The position numbers and the translations under genes were made by a program. Shown piece by piece: positions 24,782-31,363 of a stretch of DNA of 64,000 nt. The notes beneath the pieces were generated by a model. The model was given only the letters and a program-made list of their open reading frames with translations, did no database searches and was not told the origin of the DNA. Source of the stretch: Janthinobacterium sp. BJB426. GTDB lineage: Bacteria; Pseudomonadota; Gammaproteobacteria; Burkholderiales; Burkholderiaceae_D. Each line of letters starts with the position of its first letter. Within the stretch, counting starts at the first letter, position 1. The stretch is from NCBI RefSeq assembly GCF_002735705.1, contig NZ_PDZL01000012.1, forward strand, positions 1 through 64,000. Reading direction: 5' to 3'.

Positions 24782-25684
24782 TCAGGCGGCCGGGGGATTC
24801 AAAATATTTAAGAAGGCGCGCACGACGGGCGCGTCGTCCAGCGTGGTGTAGCTGATGTACAGGTTGGCCGACGGTGGATTGGTCTTGATCGGCAGAAACA
24901 CGACGCCGGGCCAGCCGATACGGCTCGTCGTTTCCGGCACCAGGGTCACGCCCAGGCCCGCGCCGACCATGGCCAGCAGGGTTTGCGGTTCGCTCGCTTC
25001 CTGGAAAATCACGGGTTCGAAACCGGCGTTGATGCAGCATTGCACCAGGTAGCGGGGGAACGCGGATTTGTCGAGGTTCAGGGTGAGCATGGGCTCGTGG
25101 GCGATGTCGATCAGCTCGATGGACGTGTTTTTCGCCAGCGGATGGTGTTCATTGACGGCCACGCAGACGTTTTCGCGGAAGCACAGTTCTTGGCGCAGAT
25201 TGTCGTGACGCAAGTCGTCGTCGTTGAGCTTGGGTTCGCGCCAGAAACCGACATCGATTTGCTTGGCGCGCAAGGCTTCGTATTGCACCGTGGGACCGAA
25301 TTCATGGATGGTCCAGCTGACGCGGGGAAATTTGGTCTGGAATTCTTCCAGCAGGCTGGGGATGGGACCCCACATGGCCGAGCCGACGATGCCCACGCGC
25401 AAGCGGCCCACTTCGCCGCGGTCGATCTGGCGGATGGTGTCGATGGTCATGCGCATCTTGGCCAGCAGGTCAGCCGCCTCGTTCATCAGCGCCTTGCCCG
25501 CCACGGTCAGCTCGAACGTGCGCGTGGTGCGCGCAAACAGGCGTACGCCCAGTTCGCTTTCCAGTTTCATGATCTGCTGGCTCAAGGGCGGCTGCGAGAT
25601 ATGCAGGCGCTCGGCGGCGCGGCTGAAGCTTTTCTCCTCGGCAACGGCAAGAAAATACTTTAACTGTTTCAGATCGATGGACAT
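24782..25684 (-). CDS. LysR-family transcriptional regulator (candidate nucleoside-regulon activator)
   Basis: This is a 300-residue LTTR. The N-terminal helix-turn-helix reads LKQLKYFLAVAEEKSFSRAAERLHISQPPLSQQI, and the effector-binding domain follows from about residue 90 (GRLRVGIVGSAMWGPIPSLL). The start was placed at MSIDLKQLKYF, which has AAGGAA close upstream; the longer open frame has no support. It lies downstream of psuK-psuG (85-bp gap) and just upstream of copy B of the conserved dyad, in the same direction as the BMP operon. A role in controlling the three promoter modules is inferred from this position and from the T-N11-A geometry of the dyad. Confidence 0.9.
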   Translation of the reverse strand: MSIDLKQLKYFLAVAEEKSFSRAAERLHISQPPLSQQIMKLESELGVRLFARTTRTFELTVAGKALMNEAADLLAKMRMTIDTIRQIDRGEVGRLRVGIVGSAMWGPIPSLLEEFQTKFPRVSWTIHEFGPTVQYEALRAKQIDVGFWREPKLNDDDLRHDNLRQELCFRENVCVAVNEHHPLAKNTSIELIDIAHEPMLTLNLDKSAFPRYLVQCCINAGFEPVIFQEASEPQTLLAMVGAGLGVTLVPETTSRIGWPGVVFLPIKTNPPSANLYISYTTLDDAPVVRAFLNILNPPAA

Positions 25685-25769
25685 GCTTTCCTTGGCGTTG
25701 CGTGTTGCTAGGCGATGGAACGGCGCGCGAACCCTTGAAGGCGCGCGCGCTTTCTTTACAGCAGTCCTA

Positions 25770-26699
25770 TTATCGTGCCACGACTGCCTGCATGGCAATG
25801 GCCAGCGCCGTGCCGACTTGGGCATTGTGCTTGACCAGCGCGATATTCGTCGCCAGGCTGCGGCCATCCGTCAGTTGCTTGATGCGTGACAACAGGAATG
25901 GCGTGACTTGCTTGCCCTTCACGCCGCCCGCGTCCGCTTCCTGCAGCGCCTGCGCGGTGATCGCATCGATTTCTTCCTTGGGCATGGCTTGCGCGGCCGG
26001 CACGGGGTTGCTGACGATCACGCCGCCCTTCAAGCCCAGTTGCCACTTGGTGCCGATGAAGGCAGCCTGTTCTGCGGCCGTATCGAGGCGGAAATCGGCC
26101 TTGAAGCCGCTTTCGCGCGTGAAGAAGGCCGGGAAACCTTCCTGGCCCACGCTGATGACGGGCACGCCATGGGTTTCCAGGTATTCCAGGGTCAGACCGA
26201 TGTCGAGGATGGATTTCACGCCCGCGCAGACGACGGCCACCGAGGTTTGCGCCAGTTCCTGCAAGTCGGCGGAAATGTCGAAGCTGGTTTCCGCGCCGCG
26301 GTGCACGCCGCCGATGCCACCCGTAACAAACACGGAAATACCTGCCAGTTCCGCGCAAATCATGGTGGCGGCCACGGTGGTGGCGCCCAGCTTGCCTTGT
26401 GACAGGACGAACGGCAAGTCGCGGCGGCTGACCTTCATGGCGTCGGGCGAGGTGCCCAGCAATTCCAGTTGTTCGGGCGACAGGCCCACGCAGATCTTGC
26501 CGCCGATGATGGCGATGGTGGCTGGCACGGCGCCGCCGTCACGGATGATCTGTTCCACTTCGCGCGCCATTTCCACGTTTTGCGGATACGGCATGCCGTG
26601 CGAAATGATGGTCGATTCCAGCGCCACGATGGCCTTGCCGGCGGCGCGTGCGTCGAGCACTTCTTGCGAGAACAAGAGGAAATTCTGTAATTGGGTCAT
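25770..26699 (-). CDS. psuG: Pseudouridine-5'-phosphate glycosidase
   Basis: PsuG splits pseudouridine 5'-phosphate into uracil and ribose 5-phosphate, reversing the C-C glycosidic bond found in stable RNAs. The 309 residues fit the family: [20 protein letters not shown] near the start, [38 protein letters not shown] with the catalytic lysine region, and [14 protein letters not shown]. The psuK gene ends three bases before it, and AGGA lies seven bases before the ATG, so kinase and glycosidase are co-expressed. The uracil formed can enter the reductive pathway encoded at 42-51.8 kb. Confidence 0.96.
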   Translation of the reverse strand: MTQLQNFLLFSQEVLDARAAGKAIVALESTIISHGMPYPQNVEMAREVEQIIRDGGAVPATIAIIGGKICVGLSPEQLELLGTSPDAMKVSRRDLPFVLSQGKLGATTVAATMICAELAGISVFVTGGIGGVHRGAETSFDISADLQELAQTSVAVVCAGVKSILDIGLTLEYLETHGVPVISVGQEGFPAFFTRESGFKADFRLDTAAEQAAFIGTKWQLGLKGGVIVSNPVPAAQAMPKEEIDAITAQALQEADAGGVKGKQVTPFLLSRIKQLTDGRSLATNIALVKHNAQVGTALAIAMQAVVAR

Positions 26700-26702
26700 G
26701 GT

Positions 26703-27860
26703 TCAGTCCTGTTGAAAGAGGGTAGGGGGAGGCGGCGCCAGGTCGGCGTCGTCAATGTTGTCGAGCGCGCCGGCGGAAATATGGGGGGAGACGGTGGCAG
26801 CCGATTCCAGGGTCATGGCGGCCAGCTTCAGGCCGCGCCGGCACGCCAGTTTCAAATCGCTGCTGTCGTGGTATAGCGACCAGCAGACGGCGGCGGAAAA
26901 CGCGTCGCCGGCGCCCGTCACGTCGACGGCGTCCACTTCGCGCGCGGCCAGGTGCACGACAGGCGCGTCCGGGCTGTCGCCATCCGTGAAGTACACGCCT
27001 TCGCCGCCGCAGGTGACGATTACCTGGCGCGCGCCCTGGCGCTGCACTTCGCGGCAGGCGGCGCGCACCTCGAAGGCCGTGGGCAAGGCCCGCGCCACGC
27101 GCGTTTCCAGTTCGCCCCGGTTCAGTATCAGCAAATGCAAGCCCGTCAGGTCTTGCGGCAGGTGCGCCATCTTCGGCTGCGAGACGGCGACGATGACGAG
27201 CGGCGTCGCGTGGGCCGCGTCCTGGCGCGCATCGGCCAGCAGAGCCTGCACGCTGTCGTGGCCCAGGTTCAGGTCGCAGACGGTAAGGGCGGCAGCCGCG
27301 CGCTGTGGCTGGCGGCTGTGCAAAAAGGCGGGGGTCAGTTGTTCGTACAGTTGCATGTTGGCCATCGCCAGCAGCATTTCACCATGTTCGTCGAGCACGG
27401 CAGTGTAAGTGCCGCTGCTGGTGTTGCTCAGATGTAAGCTGCCGCGCATGTCGATGCCCGCGTCTTCCGCGTGCGTCTGCAGGGCGTGGCCGGCCGCATC
27501 GTCGCCCAGCGCCGTCAGCAGGGCCACGGGGATAGCCAGGCGTGCCAGGTTTTCCGCGATGTTGCGGCCCACGCCGCCAAACACTTCTTCCGAACGCACG
27601 GGATTCGATGTGCCCATCTGCAAGGTCGCCAGGGTGCGCATCTTGCGGTCGAGGTTGGCGGCGCCTATGCACAGCACGGGGCGGCTGTCGGGCAGCACGT
27701 AGGCGCGTCCCAGCAGGCGCCGCTCGCGTATCAATCCGGCAATGTGGCCGGCGACGGCCGAGCGCGACAAGCCCAGCTCGCTCGCCAGGTCTTGCTGCGA
27801 GATGAAGGGGTTGTTGCGGATCAGCGTGTACAGCTGGTCTTTTTTATTGGTATCGGTCAC
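26703..27860 (-). CDS. psuK: Pseudouridine kinase with N-terminal winged-helix domain
   Basis: The PfkB-type kinase phosphorylates pseudouridine for PsuG. It is predicted at 385 residues from a GTG start (MTDTNKKDQLYTLIRNNPF). Residues 1-60 form a winged helix (ISQQDLASELGLSRSAVAGHIAGLIRERRL). The PfkB domain follows from about residue 65, with GAANLDRK, GGVGRNIAENLARL and the catalytic DVTGAGDAFSAAV. An ATG 15 codons upstream was rejected because it falls inside the spacer of a near-consensus promoter. The GTG has no clear Shine-Dalgarno sequence, so the exact start stays uncertain. Kinases with fused helix-turn-helix domains are known in this family; the tandem repeats over its promoter suggest autoregulation. 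Confidence 0.88.
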   Translation of the reverse strand: MTDTNKKDQLYTLIRNNPFISQQDLASELGLSRSAVAGHIAGLIRERRLLGRAYVLPDSRPVLCIGAANLDRKMRTLATLQMGTSNPVRSEEVFGGVGRNIAENLARLAIPVALLTALGDDAAGHALQTHAEDAGIDMRGSLHLSNTSSGTYTAVLDEHGEMLLAMANMQLYEQLTPAFLHSRQPQRAAAALTVCDLNLGHDSVQALLADARQDAAHATPLVIVAVSQPKMAHLPQDLTGLHLLILNRGELETRVARALPTAFEVRAACREVQRQGARQVIVTCGGEGVYFTDGDSPDAPVVHLAAREVDAVDVTGAGDAFSAAVCWSLYHDSSDLKLACRRGLKLAAMTLESAATVSPHISAGALDNIDDADLAPPPPTLFQQD

Positions 27861-27878
27861 AAGGTTTTCGCAGATGGT

Positions 27879-27923
27879 TAAACATTTGTCTGCGACTGTA
27901 AACATTTGTCTTGTTGGTGTCAA
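27879..27923 (-). promoter_or_regulatory. psuK promoter with two tandem operator-like repeats
   Basis: On the minus strand TTGACA (27923-27918) is a consensus -35, with 17 bp to TACAGT (27900-27895) as -10. The 13-mer AGACAAATGTTTA occurs twice, at 27911-27899 and 27891-27879, exactly 20 bp apart, so on the same face of the helix. One copy overlaps the spacer and -10, the other the start site. This is a repressor layout, and the natural candidate is PsuK's own winged helix. Confidence 0.65.
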
Positions 27924-28034
27924 GCGTGCGTGAAGTGCGTGTCTGGCGTGCGCGGAAAGTGCTCGTATGGAGCTTGTATGCACGGATTTCCCGGGCATGG
28001 CGGGCCTGGGCTTGCCTCGACTATAATATCGGCC

Positions 28035-28105
28035 ATTTATATTTGAATTGTATAAATGGGCAAGAAAAATGGTATTTGCCATACATATTCCGTTTGATGC
28101 ATAGT
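28035..28105 (+). promoter_or_regulatory. Nucleoside-regulon promoter module, copy C (salvage operon)
   Basis: ATTTATA (28035-28041), nine bases, TATAAAT (28051-28057), then exactly 18 bp, TTGCCA (28076-28081), an 18-bp spacer ending GATG, and CATAGT (28100-28105). The arms extend outwards by CC/GG. GTAT-N5-ATAC overlaps the -35. The predicted leader to the phosphorylase start is about 130 bases. Confidence 0.78.
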
Positions 28106-28242
28106 GGCGGCAAATAGAGGCAATACGCATCTGGATATACCAGCAGCACCCATATACATACCCGTAACCTGGGCCGTACTTCTTCACCGGGCACGGCCGT
28201 GCAGGCAGCAACCCATCATCATTAGTCAATCAGAGGATAACC

Positions 28243-29082
28243 ATGTCGAACAACACCCCTTTCCACGCCGCCGAAATCATCCGTGCCCGCGCTCCTGAAA
28301 ATTTCAAGCCGCGCGTGGCGATGATCCTCGGCTCCGGCCTGGGCGTGTTGGCCGAGCAGATGACGGACGCCGTCAGCATCAGCTTTGACGAATTGCCAGG
28401 CTTCCCGATCAGCACCGTGCACGGCCACGCCGGCGAACTGGTGATCGGCACCCTGTCGGGCGTCGCCGTCGTCTGCATGAAGGGCCGTGGCCACTTCTAC
28501 GAAGGCTATGGCATGGGCGTGATGACGAGTGCCATCCGCACCCTGAAACTGCTGGGCTGCGAAATGCTGTTCGTCACCAACGCCGCCGGTTCCCTGCGCC
28601 CTGAAGTGGACGCCGGCAGCCTGGTGGCCATCAGCGACCACATCAACCTGTTGCCAGGTACGCCGATGGTCGGCCCGAACGACGACCGCTTCGGTCCGCG
28701 CTTCTTCAGCATGGCCAACGCTTACGATGCGGACCTGCGCAAGCTGGTCGCGGACACGGCTGCCTCGAACGGCATCACCCTGCACGAAGGCGTGTTCGTC
28801 GCCTATCCTGGCCCGAACTTCGAGACGGCCGCCGAAATCCGCATGATGGCCCGCCTGGGCGCCGACACGGTCGGCATGTCCGTGGTGCCGGAAGTGGTCT
28901 CGGCCCGTCATTGCGACCTGAAAGTGGTGGGCGTGTCCGTCATCACCAACCTGGCCGAAGGCATGTCGCCATTCGCCCTGTCGCACGAACAAACCCTGAA
29001 ATACGCGGCCATCGGCGCGAAAGACCTGGTCAAGCTGATCCTGGCTTTCCTGGCGACCGTATCGGCTACGCCGCAAGCCTAA
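28243..29082 (+). CDS. Purine nucleoside phosphorylase (trimeric PunA / XapA type)
   Basis: The enzyme splits purine (deoxy)nucleosides with phosphate into base and (deoxy)ribose 1-phosphate. The 279 residues match the trimeric PNP family: VAMILGSGLG phosphate loop, VVCMKGRGHFYEGY, FVTNAAGSLRPEV, SDHINLLPGTPMVGPND and YPGPNFETAAEIRM. Whether xanthosine is also a substrate, as for E. coli XapA, cannot be told. It opens the salvage operon; released guanine and hypoxanthine go to GuaD and XdhAB, and the sugar phosphate to DeoB. The ribosome site AGAGGA precedes the ATG. Confidence 0.94.
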   Translation: MSNNTPFHAAEIIRARAPENFKPRVAMILGSGLGVLAEQMTDAVSISFDELPGFPISTVHGHAGELVIGTLSGVAVVCMKGRGHFYEGYGMGVMTSAIRTLKLLGCEMLFVTNAAGSLRPEVDAGSLVAISDHINLLPGTPMVGPNDDRFGPRFFSMANAYDADLRKLVADTAASNGITLHEGVFVAYPGPNFETAAEIRMMARLGADTVGMSVVPEVVSARHCDLKVVGVSVITNLAEGMSPFALSHEQTLKYAAIGAKDLVKLILAFLATVSATPQA

Positions 29083-29101
29083 GCACTTTTTTTAAGCAGT
29101 A

Positions 29102-29153
29102 GCGGCGCGCCGGCCACCGGCGCTGCCGCGCGGCAGGCCGGGAAAATCCGGCC
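29102..29153 (+). other. Two GC-rich hairpins between the phosphorylase gene and deoB
   Basis: GCGCCGG-CCA-CCGGCGC (29107-29123) is flanked by GCGGC / GCCGC outer arms. GGCCGG-GAAAAT-CCGGCC (29136-29153) forms a second hairpin. Neither is followed by a T run; a T run precedes them. They may stabilise or process the operon mRNA, or act as weak terminators on the opposite strand. Confidence 0.5.
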
Positions 29154-29201
29154 TACACTGTCCGCATCATCTTTGCATTAATCCATAAAGCGAGCCTTAT
29201 C

Positions 29202-30395
29202 ATGTCACGCGCATTTATCCTCCTGCTTGATTCCTTCGGCCTTGGCGCGACGCCAGACGCCGCCAAGTATGGCGACGCAGGTGCCAATACCTTTGGCCAC
29301 ATTGCCAGCACTGTCGCCAAAAGCGGCAAGACCTTGAAACTCCCGAACATGGAACGCCTGGGACTGGGCGCCGCGGCGCACCTGGCCAGCGGCGAATGGG
29401 CCACGGGCTTCGACCAGCGCGACGGTTTCACCGGCGCCTACGGTGCGGCGCGCGAGCGCTCCACCGGCAAGGACACGCAGAGCGGCCACTGGGAAATCGC
29501 CGGCGTGCCCGTCGAATTTGACTGGGGCTACTTCCCCCGCACCACGCCATCGTTCCCCGCCGACCTGACCGACAAGCTGAAAGCCCTGTCGGGCGTGCCC
29601 GGCTTCCTCGGAGACTGCCATGCCTCGGGCACGGACATCATCAACAAGCATGGCGATGAACACGTCGCCACCGGCAAGTTGATTATCTATACCTCGGGCG
29701 ACTCGGTGATGCAGATCGCCGCGCACGAAGAGTCGTTCGGCCTCGAGCGCCTGTACCAGGTGTGCGAAATGGCCTTCAAGCTGGTCGAGCCGTACAACAT
29801 CGGCCGCGTCATCGCCCGCCCGTTCACGGGCAGCAATGGCAACTACACGCGCACGTCGAACCGCCACGATTACGCCGTCGCGCCGCCAAGCAAGACCCTG
29901 CTCGATCACGTGAAGGATGCTGGCGGCGAAGTCGTCGGCCTGGGCAAGATCAGCGACATTTTCGCTACCCAGGGCATCTCGCGCGTCGTCAAGGGCGTCG
30001 ACAACATGGCGCTGTTCGAAGCGTTGTTGAAGACGACCGATGAAGTGCAGGACAAGTCGCTCACTTTTGTGAATTTCGTCGATTTCGACCAGGCTTTCGG
30101 CCACCGCCGCAACGTCGAGGGCTATGCTGACGCGTTGCGCGAAATGGATGCGCGCCTGCCGGAATTCATGGCCAAGCTCAAGGAAGGCGACCTGGTCGTG
30201 ATTACCGCCGACCATGGCTGCGACCCGACCTGGCACGGCTCCGACCACACCCGCGAACACATTCCGATGATCTTCTTCGGCCCCGGCGTCGCCCCGCGCG
30301 CACTGGGTATTTCCGAGACCTTCTCCGATATTGGCCAAACCCTCGCCAAGCACCTTGGCGTACCACCACTTGCTAATGGAACCAGCTTGTTATGA
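29202..30395 (+). CDS. deoB: Phosphopentomutase
   Basis: DeoB moves phosphate between C1 and C5 of ribose and deoxyribose, giving deoxyribose 5-phosphate for DeoC. The 397 residues show the alkaline-phosphatase-superfamily pattern: MSRAFILLLDSFGLGATPDA with the first metal aspartate, GKDTQSGHWE with the phosphorylated threonine, GDEHVATGKLI, and the C-terminal ITADHGCDPTWHGSDHTREH with metal-binding histidines. Its stop overlaps the deoC start as ATGA. Confidence 0.96.
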   Translation: MSRAFILLLDSFGLGATPDAAKYGDAGANTFGHIASTVAKSGKTLKLPNMERLGLGAAAHLASGEWATGFDQRDGFTGAYGAARERSTGKDTQSGHWEIAGVPVEFDWGYFPRTTPSFPADLTDKLKALSGVPGFLGDCHASGTDIINKHGDEHVATGKLIIYTSGDSVMQIAAHEESFGLERLYQVCEMAFKLVEPYNIGRVIARPFTGSNGNYTRTSNRHDYAVAPPSKTLLDHVKDAGGEVVGLGKISDIFATQGISRVVKGVDNMALFEALLKTTDEVQDKSLTFVNFVDFDQAFGHRRNVEGYADALREMDARLPEFMAKLKEGDLVVITADHGCDPTWHGSDHTREHIPMIFFGPGVAPRALGISETFSDIGQTLAKHLGVPPLANGTSLL

Positions 30396-31351
30396 CACTC
30401 ATGCACCCCGAATTCAAGCGTAATGAGGCCGTTGGCCTCGACCTGGGCTGGATCAACCAGATCCGCGTCAACCGCGCCGCGACGGACCGCCGCGCAGCCA
30501 GCCTGGCGAACCGCCGTACGGTGAAAAAGGAATACCAGGCCGCCTGGCTGGTGAAAGCCATCCAGATGATCGACCTGACCACCCTGGGCGGCGACGATAC
30601 GCCGGGCCGCGTGGAACGCCTGTGCATGAAGGCCATGCGCCCGCTGCGCGCCGACCTGATGGACGCCTTGGGCCTGACGCAATTGAGCACCGGCGCCGTA
30701 TGCGTGTACCACGAGATGATTCAGCCGGCCGTGAAGGTCATCCAGGGCCGCTTGCCCATCGCCGCCGTGTCGACGGGTTTCCCGGCCGGCCTGACGAGCA
30801 TGGAAACGAAGCTGCGTGAGATCGAATTGTCGGTCGCCGCCGGCGCCTCGGAAATCGATATCGTCATCACGCGCCAGCACGTCCTGAACGGCAACTGGCA
30901 AGTGCTGTACGACGAAATGCTGGCCTACCGCAAGGCGTGCGGCGAAGCGCACGTGAAGGCGATTCTCGCCACGGGCGACTTGCTGACGATGGAAAACGTG
31001 GCCAAGGCATCGTGGGTCTGCATGATGGCCGGTGCCGATTTCATCAAGACTTCCACCGGCAAGGAGGGCGTGAACGCCACCATTCCCGTGGCCCTGACGA
31101 TGGTGCGCACGATCCGCGAATACCACGAGCAGACGGGCTTCCAGGTGGGCTTCAAGCCGGCCGGCGGCGTCAGCTCGGCCAAGAGCGCGCTGCAATACCT
31201 GACCCTGATGAAGGAAGAACTGGGCAACGAATGGCTGCAGCCGCACCTGTTCCGCATCGGCGCTTCCAGCCTGCTGACCGACATCGAGCGCCAGCTCGAG
31301 CACTACGTCACCGGCAGCTACTCGGCCAATCATCGTCACGCACAACCTTAA
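30392..31351 (+). CDS. deoC: Deoxyribose-phosphate aldolase
   Basis: DeoC splits deoxyribose 5-phosphate into glyceraldehyde 3-phosphate and acetaldehyde. At 319 residues it is longer than E. coli DeoC (about 259), like the long form with an extra N-terminal segment. The Schiff-base lysine lies in ADFIKTSTGKEG, and IDIVITRQHVLNG and GFKPAGGV are also typical. Translation is coupled to deoB by an ATGA overlap. The acetaldehyde formed is the likely substrate of the aldehyde dehydrogenase encoded 12 bases downstream. Confidence 0.95.
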   Translation: MTLMHPEFKRNEAVGLDLGWINQIRVNRAATDRRAASLANRRTVKKEYQAAWLVKAIQMIDLTTLGGDDTPGRVERLCMKAMRPLRADLMDALGLTQLSTGAVCVYHEMIQPAVKVIQGRLPIAAVSTGFPAGLTSMETKLREIELSVAAGASEIDIVITRQHVLNGNWQVLYDEMLAYRKACGEAHVKAILATGDLLTMENVAKASWVCMMAGADFIKTSTGKEGVNATIPVALTMVRTIREYHEQTGFQVGFKPAGGVSSAKSALQYLTLMKEELGNEWLQPHLFRIGASSLLTDIERQLEHYVTGSYSANHRHAQP

Positions 31352-31363
31352 AGAACAATCGTC

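Larger units (their letters stand above)
27861..28242. other. Divergent regulatory region between psuK and the salvage operon
   Basis: This 382-bp stretch holds no supported gene. It carries the psuK promoter with tandem repeats (27879-27923, minus strand) and promoter module copy C (28035-28105, plus strand). A TATAAT hexamer at 28022-28027 has no good -35. The region between about 27924 and 28020 shows nothing recognisable. Confidence 0.6.

Noticed and set aside
25720-25750. GCGCGC-rich hairpin between psuG and lysR as a terminator
   Set aside because: The arms are alternating GC that can pair in many registers and no T run follows on the minus strand, so a specific call is not supported.
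28022-28027. Perfect TATAAT hexamer as the salvage operon promoter
   Set aside because: No acceptable -35 lies 16-19 bp upstream, and it precedes the conserved dyad; the TTGCCA/CATAGT pair shared with two other operons is better supported.
27861-28229. N-terminal extension of psuK (ATG at 27905 or further upstream)
   Set aside because: The extension would be encoded by the promoter and tandem operator region of psuK and the promoter of the divergent operon; family homology begins only at the winged helix after the GTG at 27860.
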